DNA of 64,000 nucleotides from Faecalibacterium sp. I3-3-89 (GCF_023347275.1 NZ_CP094468.1:806001-870000), one strand, 5' to 3'. Positions 43,097 to 52,351 are shown, numbered from the stretch's first letter. A program made the numbers and translations. The notes: a model not told the origin generated them from the letters alone.

Positions 43097-43125
43097 AGTA
43101 TAGAGCTTTTGCAAGCGCTTGTCAA
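43097..43125 (-). promoter_or_regulatory. Strong minus-strand promoter for the antisense RNA
   Basis: On the minus strand TTGACA (43125-43120), exactly 17 bases and TATACT (43102-43097). It points away from the dihydrouridine synthase gene and toward the toxin. Confidence 0.75.
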
Positions 43126-43142
43126 GCAAAACGAGGGATAAG

Positions 43143-44162
43143 ATGGAACCTTTGAAGATCGGAAATATCACCCTGCCCCACCGGGCAGTATTCGGCCCGA
43201 TGGCGGGCTTCACGGACGCGCCTTGCCGTCGGCTGATGGCCCAGCACGGCGCAGGCTTTACGGTCAGCGAGATGGTGTCCAGCCGGGCGCTGGTCTACCA
43301 CGACCACAAGACGGTCAGCCTGCTCAAGGCCGAACCCAACGGTGCACCCTATGGCGTGCAGATCTTTGGCGAGGTGCCGGAGATCATGGGCGAGGCCGCA
43401 GCGGCCATCGAAGCATACTCCTTCGACTTTCTGGACATCAATATGGGCTGTCCGGCCCCCAAGATTGTCTCGGGCGGCGCGGGCAGCAAGCTGATGCTGG
43501 ACCCTGACCTCTGCGGCCGCATCGTCGAGCAGGTCAAGGCCCACACCTCCCGTCCGGTGACGGTCAAGATGCGGAAAGGCTGGGACGCCGACCATATCAC
43601 GGCAGTGGAGTGCGCGAAAGCCTGCGAACAGGCGGGAGCGCAGCTCATCGCAGTCCATGCCCGCACCCGGGAGCAGATGTACACCCCGGGCATCGACCCG
43701 GACATCATCGCCAAGGTCAAGGCGGCAGTGAAGGTGCCTGTGCTGGGCAACGGCGACATCCACACGGCAGAGGATGCCGTGGAGATGATGTCCCGCACCG
43801 GCTGCGACGGCGTCATGATCGCCCGGGGAGCGCTGGGCGACCCGTGGCTCTTTGAGCGGGTGAATGCCGCCATCGAGGGCCTGCCCGCCCCCAAGGAGCC
43901 GAATCTGCAGGCCCGGATGAACGCTCTCCGCCGTCAGGTGGAGGAGATGGTGGAGCAGAAGGGCGAGTATACGGCCATGCCGCAGGCCCGCGCCCAGACC
44001 ATGCACTATATGAAGGGCCTCAAGGGCGCTGCCGCCCTCCGCCGCTGCTGCTGCACCCTGTCCCGTCTAGAAGATCTGGACGAGCTGATTGCGGCAGTAT
44101 TCGAAGAGCAGCGCAAAGCCGGGCAGGACCCGGACGATGTGCGGGAAGTCCCCTTCCCGTAA
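43143..44162 (+). CDS. dusB: tRNA-dihydrouridine synthase
   Basis: The 339-residue protein carries the Dus fold: VFGPMAGFTDAPCRRL, the catalytic Cys in DINMGCPAPKIVSGGAGSKL, VTVKMRKGWD, IAVHARTREQMYTP, VLGNGDIHTAEDA and MIARGALGDPWLFE for FMN. It reduces uridines in tRNA D loops using FMN and NADPH. ATG 43143 is taken rather than the upstream TTG at 43119, which lies inside the antisense promoter. DusB-type by the arrangement of motifs. Confidence 0.92.
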   Translation: MEPLKIGNITLPHRAVFGPMAGFTDAPCRRLMAQHGAGFTVSEMVSSRALVYHDHKTVSLLKAEPNGAPYGVQIFGEVPEIMGEAAAAIEAYSFDFLDINMGCPAPKIVSGGAGSKLMLDPDLCGRIVEQVKAHTSRPVTVKMRKGWDADHITAVECAKACEQAGAQLIAVHARTREQMYTPGIDPDIIAKVKAAVKVPVLGNGDIHTAEDAVEMMSRTGCDGVMIARGALGDPWLFERVNAAIEGLPAPKEPNLQARMNALRRQVEEMVEQKGEYTAMPQARAQTMHYMKGLKGAAALRRCCCTLSRLEDLDELIAAVFEEQRKAGQDPDDVREVPFP

Positions 44163-44165
44163 CGC

Positions 44166-44759
44166 CTATTCGCTGCGGGTCAGCTCGTCGAGGTTCTGGG
44201 TGAAGCAGGGCAGACAGTGGGCCATGAACCAGTCGGCTTCGGGGCAATGCATCCCTTCCAGCGCCTCCTGCTGCTGACGGAGCGCGGCGTCGAACTCATG
44301 GTTGCCGCTGCGCTGTTCCTCCATGCACTTGACGAGGGCCGAGAGCCGGTCGGCGGCTTTCAGCAGACGCTTTTCCTCGGCGGTCAGCAGGCTGCCGGAG
44401 ATGAAGGGGCTGACCTCCTCGGCCAGCTCCGGCGGCAGCAGGCGGGTCATGGAAGCCACGCTCTCGGCTTCCAGCGCTTTGTAGGCGTCCCGCAGGCCGG
44501 GGCTGCTGTACTTCACCGGCGTGGGCATATCGCCGGTGATGATCTCAGGTGCGTCGTGGTAGAGGGCTGCCACCGCCACCGTCTTGGGGCGGCAGGGGGT
44601 GCCGGTGTACCGCCGCGCGATGAGGCAGAGGATGTGCGCCATCAGGGCGGTGTCACAGGTGTGCTCGCTGAGGGATTCCGGGCGGGTGGAGTGCATCAGA
44701 CTCCACCGGGTGATGTATTTCATCCGCGCCAAAAGGGCGCTGAAGGGATATAGCTTCAT
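44166..44759 (-). CDS. HD-domain nucleotidase, YfbR-like
   Basis: The 197-residue protein has an HD metal site: SLSEHTCDTALMAHIL, LYHDAPEIITGDMPTPVKY and a later AADRLSALVKCMEE. This pattern is that of YfbR 5'-deoxynucleotidases, which remove phosphate from dNMPs. AAGGAGGCC lies just upstream of the start. It converges on the Dus gene with three bases between stops. Confidence 0.85.
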   Translation of the reverse strand: MKLYPFSALLARMKYITRWSLMHSTRPESLSEHTCDTALMAHILCLIARRYTGTPCRPKTVAVAALYHDAPEIITGDMPTPVKYSSPGLRDAYKALEAESVASMTRLLPPELAEEVSPFISGSLLTAEEKRLLKAADRLSALVKCMEEQRSGNHEFDAALRQQQEALEGMHCPEADWFMAHCLPCFTQNLDELTRSE

Positions 44760-44926
44760 GGCGGCCTCCTTGAAGTGTCTTTGAGAGGGTTATACCTGCC
44801 CGGCGGGCGAATGTCAAGCAAAATGTGAAAATTCTTTTTTTCCACACAGCCGCGTGCTATACTGAACGTGAAAACGATGCAGGCTCCGGGCCTGTGCCGC
44901 CCCTCCGGGCGGGGAAAGAGGATACG

Positions 44927-47332
44927 ATGGACGATCTGAATCATCAGGCCGGGAGCGCCCGGCTTCTCAATATGCCGGGGCGGCGGGATCAGATGCTCCG
45001 CACGATGCTGCTCTGCGCGCTGACGGCGGCAGTGTTCTTCCTGCCGTTCTATCTCATAGATGGCGGCTTTTTCCACTACGCCGGCGATTTCAACAGCCAG
45101 CAGATCAGCTTTTACCGTTACATGAACGGCTTCATCAAGGGGGGCGGCTACCCCGACGGCATGGCCGGTGCGGCCCGGAACACCTTCTCGTGGGCCACCG
45201 ACCTCGGCAGCGGTGCGATGAACGCCTACTCCTTCTATCTGTACGGCTCGCCCTTCTTCTGGCTGTCGCTCATCTTCCCCCAGAACTGGCTACCCTACCT
45301 CATGGTGCCCCTGCTCATCCTCAAGTTCGCGGTGGCGGGCGGCGGCGCATACCGTTACCTCTGCCGCTACGTCCGCCGCACCGACTATGCGATGCTGGGC
45401 GCCTGCCTGTATGCGTTCTCGGGCTTCAGCGTCTACAATGTCTTTTTCAACCACTTTGTGGATGTGGTGGCCCTCTTCCCGTGGATGCTCTGGGCGCTGG
45501 ATGAGACGCTCTACGAGCAGGAAAAGCACTATGGGCTTTTCGCGTTCTGGGTGGGGGTCAACCTGCTCAACAACTATTTCTTCTTCATCGGGCAGGTCAT
45601 CTTCCTTGTCATCTATTTTATCTGCAAGCTGACCACCAGAGATTTCCCGATGGATCTCCGGCTCTTTGCCCGGCTGGCGTTCGAGAGCCTGCTGGGTGCA
45701 GCGCTGGGCTTCGTCCTGCTCTGGCCTGCCGTGCTGAGTCTGCTGCAGAACCCGCGAACCATCGATCTCTCGTCGGGATGGGGCTTCCTGACCTACTCGA
45801 AGGTGCAGCAGTATCTGGCCATTCTGCTGAGCTGGATCCTGCCGCCCGACTCGCCCTATATCACCTCCATCTGGTCGGAGGGCATCATCAAATGGACGAG
45901 TATGTCCGCCTACCTGCCCCTGTGCAGTCTGGCAGGCGCGACGGCCTACTGGCGGGCACGGCAGGGTGACAGCAAAAAGCGCATCGTCGCTGTCTGTGCC
46001 GTCTTTGCGCTGGTGCCGGTGCTCAACAGCGCCTTCTATGCCCTCAATTCCAGCTACTACGCCCGCTGGTACTATATGCCGGTGCTCATCCTCTGCGCCA
46101 TGACGGCCTGCGGGCTGGAAAGCCCCGACATCACCGCCGACGAGCTGGACGCTCCGGCGCGGGGCATCGGCTGGCTGATGCTGGCGACGCTGGCGTTTGC
46201 CGTGGTGCCGGTGCAGGACAGCAGCACCAAAGAGTGGTCGCTGGGCGTTCTGCAGAATCCCGGCCAGTATTTCGTCGTTCTGGGCTTTGGTCTGGGGGGA
46301 CTGGTGCTCTATCACTTCATCTGCCGCCGCTGGCGGGGCAGCCGGGCCTTTGCCCGCCGGATGACGGCGGCGGTGCTGGCCTTTGCCTGCCTGTTCAGCA
46401 TGGTGCACATCGGCATCGGCAAGTTCGGCCAGTGGCACACGGACAGCGACCTTGTGGAGCAGTACACCTCGGCCCTCCAGCTGAAAGACGACCTGCCGGA
46501 GGGCGACTGGCGTGTGGACACTTATGAGACCCACGATAACCTCGGCCTCTGGCTCGACAAGAGCTGCCTGCAATACTTCGGCAGTACGGCCGCGCCCAGC
46601 ATCCTCAGCTTCTACCCGGCGCTGGGCGTCAAGCGGGATGTCCGCAGTGAGCCGGAGATCTCGAATTACGCCCTGCGGGGCCTGCTGAGCGTGAAGTACC
46701 TCATCACCACCCCCGAAAAGCAGGAAGATTTTCTCGCCGCTGCCGACGAGGGGTGGGACTACTACGACACCCGGGACGGCTTCATGCTCTACGAGAACGA
46801 AAATTACGTTCCCATGGGCTTCACCTACGACTACTACATCACCGAAGAGGAGTACGAAGCTACGGTGAAGAACACCCGCTCGAACCTTCTGATGCGTGCG
46901 CTGGTGCTCAGCGAGGAGGATGCCGCAGTCTATGGTAAGTATCTCAAAAAGCTGCCTGAGGAGAAGCGGAACGACCTGTGGTATGACACCTATGTCTCCG
47001 ACTGTGCCGACCGCCGGGCCTCTGCGTGCAGGGTGTTCCAGATGACCAACTCCGGCTTCCATGCGGAGATCGACCTCGGAAAGGAGGAACTCGTCTTCTT
47101 CTCCGTCCCCTACGACGACGGCTTCACGGCCTACGTCAATGGTCAGGAGACCGACATCCTCCGGGTGGATGAGGGGCTGATGGCGGTTCTGGCCCCGGCG
47201 GGGGAGAACACCATCGATTTCGTCTATCAGGCCGACGGCTTCTCGCTGGCCAGCAAGGTCTCGCTGGCCGGGCTGGCGGTGTTTGTGGTATACACGGGGT
47301 ATTTTGTTTGGAAGAAAAAGAAACGCTGTTGA
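44927..47332 (+). CDS. YfhO family multi-spanning membrane protein
   Basis: ATG 44927 behind AAAGAGG gives 801 residues; an earlier in-frame start lacks a site. About twelve membrane helices (from residue about 25 to 490 and one near the C-terminus) are combined with a large extracytoplasmic part. The N-terminal YAGDFNSQQISFYRYMNGFI and YAFSGFSVYNVFFNHF segments are typical of YfhO/GT-C-fold glycosyltransferases acting on lipoteichoic acid or other surface polymers. The exact substrate here is unknown. Confidence 0.85.
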   Translation: MDDLNHQAGSARLLNMPGRRDQMLRTMLLCALTAAVFFLPFYLIDGGFFHYAGDFNSQQISFYRYMNGFIKGGGYPDGMAGAARNTFSWATDLGSGAMNAYSFYLYGSPFFWLSLIFPQNWLPYLMVPLLILKFAVAGGGAYRYLCRYVRRTDYAMLGACLYAFSGFSVYNVFFNHFVDVVALFPWMLWALDETLYEQEKHYGLFAFWVGVNLLNNYFFFIGQVIFLVIYFICKLTTRDFPMDLRLFARLAFESLLGAALGFVLLWPAVLSLLQNPRTIDLSSGWGFLTYSKVQQYLAILLSWILPPDSPYITSIWSEGIIKWTSMSAYLPLCSLAGATAYWRARQGDSKKRIVAVCAVFALVPVLNSAFYALNSSYYARWYYMPVLILCAMTACGLESPDITADELDAPARGIGWLMLATLAFAVVPVQDSSTKEWSLGVLQNPGQYFVVLGFGLGGLVLYHFICRRWRGSRAFARRMTAAVLAFACLFSMVHIGIGKFGQWHTDSDLVEQYTSALQLKDDLPEGDWRVDTYETHDNLGLWLDKSCLQYFGSTAAPSILSFYPALGVKRDVRSEPEISNYALRGLLSVKYLITTPEKQEDFLAAADEGWDYYDTRDGFMLYENENYVPMGFTYDYYITEEEYEATVKNTRSNLLMRALVLSEEDAAVYGKYLKKLPEEKRNDLWYDTYVSDCADRRASACRVFQMTNSGFHAEIDLGKEELVFFSVPYDDGFTAYVNGQETDILRVDEGLMAVLAPAGENTIDFVYQADGFSLASKVSLAGLAVFVVYTGYFVWKKKKRC

Positions 47333-47472
47333 ATCCCCCGCTGTCAATACACATTCTCCCTTAAAAAGCAAGGCGCTTTTTGTGGAAAGAGCGAATAGCC
47401 TCCCCGGCCAAAACGTGATAAAATGAACACGTTGTGCTGCCCAGAGCGGCCGGAAAGGAAGAGCGAAAAATC

Positions 47473-47667
47473 ATGGAGCAAAGCTGTTTGATGCCGGGAC
47501 AGGAACGATGGGAGTCGTTCCGGGATGCAAATGGAGTGTCGAAGATCCGCTATTCTTACTGCTCGCTGAAGGGACGGCTGTTCCACTGCGTCAGCCGCAG
47601 CCGGGAAGAGGCCGAGCGGCTGTGCGAGGACTGGCTCGTGGGTCAGGACCGCTGCTACCGCAGCTGA
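47473..47667 (+). CDS. Small DUF3873-like protein
   Basis: ATG 47473 follows GGAAGAG. The 64-residue product has GQERWESF, KIRYSYCSLKGRLFHCVSRS and EEAERLCEDWLVG, a pattern like DUF3873 proteins. Function unknown. A hairpin terminator follows at 47741. Confidence 0.55.
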   Translation: MEQSCLMPGQERWESFRDANGVSKIRYSYCSLKGRLFHCVSRSREEAERLCEDWLVGQDRCYRS

Positions 47668-47740
47668 AGAATGCTTTGGAAGGACTGCCGTGCACGGAGA
47701 CGCGGCACGAGCTGTCGGAATAAGGAACACTGTGCAGAAA

Positions 47741-47777
47741 AAAGCGGAGACTTCCCGGACAGGGAGGCCTCCGCTTT
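47741..47777 (+). terminator. Terminator after the small protein gene
   Basis: AAAGCGGAG pairs with CTCCGCTTT around a GC-rich loop containing a second small stem. Confidence 0.6.
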
Positions 47778-47833
47778 CTGTATTCACACTCTCTCTTTCT
47801 GCCGCATACATCGGTGGGAAGGGGGAATGCAAT

Positions 47834-48595
47834 GTGAACGTCTATCTGTTTTCGGCGGTCGTCCTGCTGCTGCCTGCGCTCTGCACCGCGCTGGGTGCGG
47901 CGGGGGTCTTTCTGGTGCGGCGGGCCGACGAGCCGCGCACCCGGCGGATGCTCTGCGGCATGGCGGCGGGCATCATGCTGGCCGCCAGTGTGTGGAGCCT
48001 GCTCCTGCCCGCCATCGAGCGGGCAGAGGCCGGGCCGCTGCCGGTCTGGCTGGCCCCGGCAGCGGGGCTTGTGCTGGGCGCTGTGGGCTTGCTGCGACTG
48101 GAAGAAGCCGCCGGGCGGCTGATGCACGGCGGCGGGAGGGAGCATGGCCGGATGGGCCGGGTCGTGCTGGCTGTGACCCTCCACAACCTGCCGGAGGGGA
48201 TGGTGGTGGGCCTTGCGGCGGCGCTGGCGCTGCGGGGCGAGCCGGAAGCCGTCAGCGGGGCACTGGCCCTTGCGCTGGGCATCGGCCTGCAGAACATCCC
48301 GGAGGGCGCGGCGGTGAGCCTGCCGCTGGCACAGGCCGGGCAGGGGAGGCGGAAAGCCTTCTGCGCCGGGGCTGCGTCGGGCCTCGTGGAGCCGCTGGGG
48401 GCGCTGCTGGCGCTGGCCCTCGCGGGCTGGGTGAGCGCCGCCCTGCCGTGGCTGATGAGCGCCGCCGCCGGGTGCATGGTCTGCGTGACGGCGCAGGAGA
48501 TGATCCCTGAGGCCGTGGGGCAGGACGAACCGGCGGGCGTCATCAGCGTGGTGCTGGGCTTTGCCCTCATGATGGCGCTGGACATCGCGCTGTAA
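47834..48595 (+). CDS. ZIP family metal transporter
   Basis: The 253-residue protein starts at GTG 47834 after GGGGGA and has about eight membrane helices. The two metal-site helices carry TLHNLPEGMVVG and GLQNIPEGAAVS; a later VEPLGALLALALAG and TAQEMIPEA complete the ZIP pattern. It imports Zn2+ or related divalent ions. The upstream in-frame extension is terminator sequence and is excluded. Confidence 0.88.
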   Translation: MNVYLFSAVVLLLPALCTALGAAGVFLVRRADEPRTRRMLCGMAAGIMLAASVWSLLLPAIERAEAGPLPVWLAPAAGLVLGAVGLLRLEEAAGRLMHGGGREHGRMGRVVLAVTLHNLPEGMVVGLAAALALRGEPEAVSGALALALGIGLQNIPEGAAVSLPLAQAGQGRRKAFCAGAASGLVEPLGALLALALAGWVSAALPWLMSAAAGCMVCVTAQEMIPEAVGQDEPAGVISVVLGFALMMALDIAL

Positions 48596-48596
48596 C

Positions 48597-48628
48597 AAAA
48601 AATCCGATGCATCTGCATCGGATTTTTT
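48597..48628. terminator. Bidirectional terminator
   Basis: A perfect 15-bp stem (AAAAAATCCGATGCA with TGCATCGGATTTTTT) has a two-base nominal loop. It separates the convergent ZIP and MscS genes. Confidence 0.88.
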
Positions 48629-48632
48629 AGGT

Positions 48633-49718
48633 TCAGCCCTCTTTTTCGAGATAGACCGTCGTGGAGGGAAAGGCAAATTCCACACCGTCGGCCTTCATCA
48701 CGTCCATGATGTTCAGGTTCAGGTCGTTCTGCATCCGCAGGAAGACGCCGTAGTCGGCGGTGCGAAGATAGGCGGAGACCATCAGGTTGATGCTGGAATC
48801 GCCGAAGCCGGTCATCCGGACAAAGGCGGTGTCCTCGTAGGCGTCGGGGCTGGCTTTCAGCATGGCGGTCAGGTCAGCCATCAGCTTTTCCAGCTGGGGG
48901 CGGGTGGTATCGTAGGTGACGCCCAGCGTAAAGCGGTAGAGCCGCTTGTTGCGGAGGGTGGCGTTGTTGATGGTGGCGCTGCTGACGGTGCTGTTGGTGA
49001 GGATGTAGACCGAGTTGTCCAAGGCCCGTATCTTGGTGGAACGGAAGTTGATGTCCACCACTTCTCCCTCCACCTCGCCGACGGAGATCCAGTCGCCGAT
49101 GGAGAAGGGCTTGTCCAGCAGGATGACCACGCCGCTGAAGAAGTTCTTGGCCATGTCCTGCGCGGCCAGCGAGATGGTCAGGCCGACAAGACCCGCACTG
49201 GCCACGATGCTGCCCACAGGCAGGCCGCTCTCCTGCGCGATGGTCGCGCCGCAGAGCAGGACGACAACGATCTTGTAGGCCTTATCCAGCAGGGTGAGGA
49301 GGGTGCGGTTGGTGCGGACTTCCTCGCTGGACGAGGCCAGCAGGAGGGCCGCGATGCTGGAGGCGTGGTAGAAGCCGGTGCCGATGAGGAAGACCAGCAG
49401 CATCCGGTAGACCTTCAGCAGGAGGGCCGGGAAGCCGGGAATGGCCCACGGCAGGCTGCGCAGGGCCAGATAGATGCCGGTATACCACGCGATGCGGGCG
49501 GCGGGGCTGGCGAAGCTCTCCAGCAGGGGATGGGTAAAGGCGAAGTGCCAGCTGCGCTGCAACAGGCGGGGGAAGAGCTTTTTCCGGAGCCAGCGGCAGC
49601 AGACCCAGCCGACGAACAGCAGAGCCAGCGCACAGACGCACCGGGCTGCAAAGGCGAACCAGCCTTCCAGCAGCAGCCCGGCGAACGAAAAGCCTAAATC
49701 ATGGATGGTAAAGATCAT
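48633..49718 (-). CDS. MscS-type mechanosensitive channel
   Basis: The start complementary to 49718 has GGAAGG upstream and gives 361 residues. Three to four N-terminal helices are followed by the pore helix (LPVGSIVASAGLVGLTISLA, then AQDMAKNFFSG). The beta domain comes next (PFSIGDWISVGEVEGEVVDI, TKIRALDNSVYILTNS). It releases solutes on osmotic downshock. It ends at the shared terminator with the ZIP gene. Confidence 0.9.
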   Translation of the reverse strand: MIFTIHDLGFSFAGLLLEGWFAFAARCVCALALLFVGWVCCRWLRKKLFPRLLQRSWHFAFTHPLLESFASPAARIAWYTGIYLALRSLPWAIPGFPALLLKVYRMLLVFLIGTGFYHASSIAALLLASSSEEVRTNRTLLTLLDKAYKIVVVLLCGATIAQESGLPVGSIVASAGLVGLTISLAAQDMAKNFFSGVVILLDKPFSIGDWISVGEVEGEVVDINFRSTKIRALDNSVYILTNSTVSSATINNATLRNKRLYRFTLGVTYDTTRPQLEKLMADLTAMLKASPDAYEDTAFVRMTGFGDSSINLMVSAYLRTADYGVFLRMQNDLNLNIMDVMKADGVEFAFPSTTVYLEKEG

Positions 49719-49821
49719 AAAAACAAATTCCTTCCGGACGAATGATGATGGAATCAGTATAGCATACTCCGGCCTCCGGCGCAAATCCGGGGCGGGTTGT
49801 TAAAAAGTTGAACAAAGGGGC

Positions 49822-49850
49822 TTGACAAGAAAGGGAGAGCGCGTTATACT
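49822..49850 (+). promoter_or_regulatory. Promoter of the ribU transcript
   Basis: TTGACA (49822-49827), 17 bases, TATACT (49845-49850): a near-consensus sigma-70 promoter just before the riboswitch. Confidence 0.85.
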
Positions 49851-49857
49851 CTGCCCA

Positions 49858-49980
49858 GAAAGTTCGTTTCAGGGCGGGGTGTGATTCCCCACTGGCGGTA
49901 CAGCCCGCGACCACTCCCAAAGAGTGCTGACCCGGTGAGACTCCGGGGCCAACGGTATAGTCCGGATGCAAGAAACGGCA
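49858..49980 (+). promoter_or_regulatory. FMN riboswitch (RFN element)
   Basis: The sequence shows the conserved RFN pieces in order: TTCAGGGCGGGGTG, TTCCCCACTGGCGGTA, AGCCCGCGA, GACCCGGTGAGACTCCGG and CGGTATAGTCCGGATGCAAG before the closing stem. FMN binding would favour the terminator at 50001. It controls ribU, matching the known use in riboflavin uptake. Confidence 0.95.
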
Positions 49981-50000
49981 GACAAATCGGTTTGTTTGTG

Positions 50001-50041
50001 CGCGCCCTGTTATAGTGTTAGGCTATGGCAGGGCGCGTTTT
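50001..50041 (+). terminator. Expression-platform terminator of the FMN riboswitch
   Basis: CGCGCCCTG pairs with CAGGGCGCG, extended by an inner ATAG/CTAT stem, and is followed by TTTT. It lies between the aptamer and ribU. Confidence 0.85.
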
Positions 50042-50123
50042 CATTTGTCTTCCCGGTTCCGGCGCGTGCGAAAAGGGCTTTCCAGTCTTTATTGAGTGGG
50101 GCAGCCGCCCCGGGAGGAAAATT

Positions 50124-50723
50124 ATGAGAAAAGATACGACCCACAACCTGACCGTCGCCGCTATGCTCAGCGCCGTGGCCTTCATCCTGATGTTCATCGA
50201 GTTCCCCATCCCGATGCTCATCCCGTCCTTCGTCAAGATGGACTTCTCCGACCTGCCCGCCCTGCTGGGTGCCTTCGCCCTCGGCCCGGTGTACGGCGTG
50301 GTCATCAGCTTCATGAAGAACCTGCTCCACATCGTCATCAAGGGCACCTCCACCGCCTGCGTGGGCGAGCTGTGCAACTTTATGCTGGGCGCTGTCTTCT
50401 CCGCTGTGGCGGGCTTCATCTACAAGCGTCACAAGAGCCGCAAGACCGCCATCCTCGGTGCGCTGGCGGGTGCCGCCGCAATGGCCGTCTTCAGTGTACC
50501 CTCCAACTACTTCATCACCTACCCGGCGTATGTGCAGTTCTACCATATGCCGCTGGAAGCCATCCTCGGGATGTATCAGGCCATCCTGTCCTCGGCGGAC
50601 AGCCTCATTAAGTGCCTCGTCATCTTCAACCTGCCCTTCACGTTGGTCAAGGGCCTGCTGGATGCCGTGCTCTGCATGGTCATCTATAAGCCGCTGTCGC
50701 CCATCCTGCATGGCCGCAAGTAA
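50124..50723 (+). CDS. ribU: Riboflavin ECF transporter S component
   Basis: The 199-residue membrane protein starts at ATG 50124 after GGGAGG. It has about six helices, KMDFSDLPALLGAFALGPVY and VVISFMKNLLHIVIKGT, then VGELCNFMLG, as in RibU. With a general ECF module encoded elsewhere it imports riboflavin. The FMN riboswitch upstream confirms the substrate. Confidence 0.93.
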   Translation: MRKDTTHNLTVAAMLSAVAFILMFIEFPIPMLIPSFVKMDFSDLPALLGAFALGPVYGVVISFMKNLLHIVIKGTSTACVGELCNFMLGAVFSAVAGFIYKRHKSRKTAILGALAGAAAMAVFSVPSNYFITYPAYVQFYHMPLEAILGMYQAILSSADSLIKCLVIFNLPFTLVKGLLDAVLCMVIYKPLSPILHGRK

Positions 50724-50738
50724 TTAAGTAAGAAAGAA

Positions 50739-50825
50739 AAACCTCTCAGTCAAAGCCTTCGGCTTTGCCGCTTCTCCTACCGAGGAGAGGCGGCATCGCA
50801 AAGCGATGACGGAGAGGTTGTTTTT
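50739..50825. repeat. Cloverleaf-like intergenic repeat with terminator end
   Basis: Outer arms AACCTCTC and GAGAGGTT enclose three small hairpins: AAAGCC-TTC-GGCTTT, a CTTCTCCT/GAGGAGAG stem and ATCGC-AAA-GCGAT. A T run follows. It can end ribU transcripts and, on the other strand, MATE transcripts. The shape resembles a dispersed intergenic repeat; copy number cannot be seen here. Confidence 0.55.
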
Positions 50826-50826
50826 T

Positions 50827-52245
50827 TTATTGCAAAGCGCCCTTGTCGAGCCACTTTCCCCTTGCAAGCCGGAGGAGGAAGAGCACGCCCCGGATGCAAA
50901 GCTCGAGGCACATGGCGGCCCAGACGCCCACGAGGCCCAGCCGAGGGGCCAGCAGGAAGGCGAGGGTGAGCCGGATGCCCCACATACTGAGGAGATTCAG
51001 CAAAAAGCAGGCAGTGCTGTCGCCTGCGCCCTGCATCGCGCCGCTGGCGACGATGCTGGCACCGAACATCGGCTCGGCAAAGGCCTCGATGCGCAGCACC
51101 CGCGCACCCAGCGCGATGACGGCGGCGTCTGCCGTGAAGATGCCCATGAGGGCCGGGGCGAAGAGCCAGAGACCTACGCCCGACAGGGCCATGATGGCTA
51201 TGCCCATCGCCGTGCAGAGCCATGCGAACCGCTTGGCCATGTCCCGGCGGTGGGCGCCGACAGCCTGCCCGATGAGGGCGATGGAGGCGTCCTGAATGCC
51301 GTAGCCCGCCATGTAGCAGAGGCCCTCGGCGCTGACGCCGAGGCTGTTGGCGGCGATGGCTACCGTGCCGAGGCCTGAGACGATCCGGACAAGGAGCACC
51401 TGCGCTGAGGAGAGGGCTGCGCGCTCTGCGGCCAGCGGTGCGCCCACCCGCCAGAGGTTGCGCAGACAGGCGGAGGTGATGCGCCAGCTGCCGGGCTTAC
51501 GGATGCAGAGCGGGCCGTCCCGCAGCAGCAGGACGCCCAGCGCCAGCAGACCGCCCACGACGGTGGAGAGGGCCGTGCCCAGCGCTGCGCCCGGCACGGC
51601 GAGGCCTGCGCCCCAGACGGTAACGCTCTGGCCGAACAGCACCAGCTGCCGGGTGGGGTTGATGAGGAAGAAGTTGAAGACCACATCCAGCGCGCAGACC
51701 AGCACGCTGATGAGGCCGGGGGTCAGGGCGTCGCCGGTGGCCCGGAGCATGGCAGTATACATCCCCATCGCCATGGTGAAGGGGAGAGCCGCTGACCAGA
51801 TGGCAAAGTAGGCGCTGGCGTTGGCCTGAAGGGAGACGTCTGCCCCCAGCCACCCGGGCAGAAAGCGGCTGATGCCGACGCCGAAGACCGCAGCGCCGAG
51901 CCCCAGCATCAGGTTGAAAAGCATGGCCTGCCGCAGCACGCCCCGGGCGTCCTGCTGGCGGTCGGCCCCGAGGTACTGGGCGATCTGGATGGAAAATGCT
52001 GTGTACAGCCCCACGAGGATGCCATGGAGCAGCCATGTGCTCGAGCTGACGATGCCGATGGCGGCGGTGGCCTCTGCGCCGATGTGGCCCACCATGGCGG
52101 CGTCGATGTACTCCATGGCCGTGACCACCAGCTGTTCCAAGATGGACGGGATGCTCAGGGTCAGGGCGATGCGGGCAGTATCGGACAGCGGGATGTCTTC
52201 GCCCTGCCGCATCCGGGCGGAGATCTGCTCCAAAGAAAGTGTCAT
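50827..52245 (-). CDS. MATE family efflux transporter
   Basis: The 472-residue protein has twelve predicted helices. Marks are SIPSILEQLVVTAMEYIDAA near the N-terminus, VGHIGAEATAAIGI, and in the second half AGYGIQDASIALIGQAVGAH. MATE proteins export cationic drugs or metabolites with Na+ or H+. CAGGAGACGAC precedes the start, and a good promoter lies at 52284-52312. Confidence 0.92.
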   Translation of the reverse strand: MTLSLEQISARMRQGEDIPLSDTARIALTLSIPSILEQLVVTAMEYIDAAMVGHIGAEATAAIGIVSSSTWLLHGILVGLYTAFSIQIAQYLGADRQQDARGVLRQAMLFNLMLGLGAAVFGVGISRFLPGWLGADVSLQANASAYFAIWSAALPFTMAMGMYTAMLRATGDALTPGLISVLVCALDVVFNFFLINPTRQLVLFGQSVTVWGAGLAVPGAALGTALSTVVGGLLALGVLLLRDGPLCIRKPGSWRITSACLRNLWRVGAPLAAERAALSSAQVLLVRIVSGLGTVAIAANSLGVSAEGLCYMAGYGIQDASIALIGQAVGAHRRDMAKRFAWLCTAMGIAIMALSGVGLWLFAPALMGIFTADAAVIALGARVLRIEAFAEPMFGASIVASGAMQGAGDSTACFLLNLLSMWGIRLTLAFLLAPRLGLVGVWAAMCLELCIRGVLFLLRLARGKWLDKGALQ

Positions 52246-52283
52246 GTCGTCTCCTGTTTCGTTATGGTTGAATTTGCTCTCCT

Positions 52284-52312
52284 ATTATAAGTAAGAGGCT
52301 GAAATTTGTCAA
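52284..52312 (-). promoter_or_regulatory. Promoter of the MATE gene
   Basis: Minus strand TTGACA (52312-52307), 17 bases, TATAAT (52289-52284): consensus sequence about 40 bases before the start codon. Confidence 0.82.
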
Positions 52313-52351
52313 ACCAGCAGCTTCCGTGATGAAATTGATTCCGCATTATAA

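Noticed and set aside
45290..47371. 693-codon minus-strand ORF
   Set aside because: It is a shadow of the YfhO gene caused by high GC content; composition is His/Arg/Gln-rich without domains.
47671..47833. Upstream extension of the ZIP transporter
   Set aside because: It includes a terminator hairpin and lacks a start signal; GTG 47834 follows a good site.
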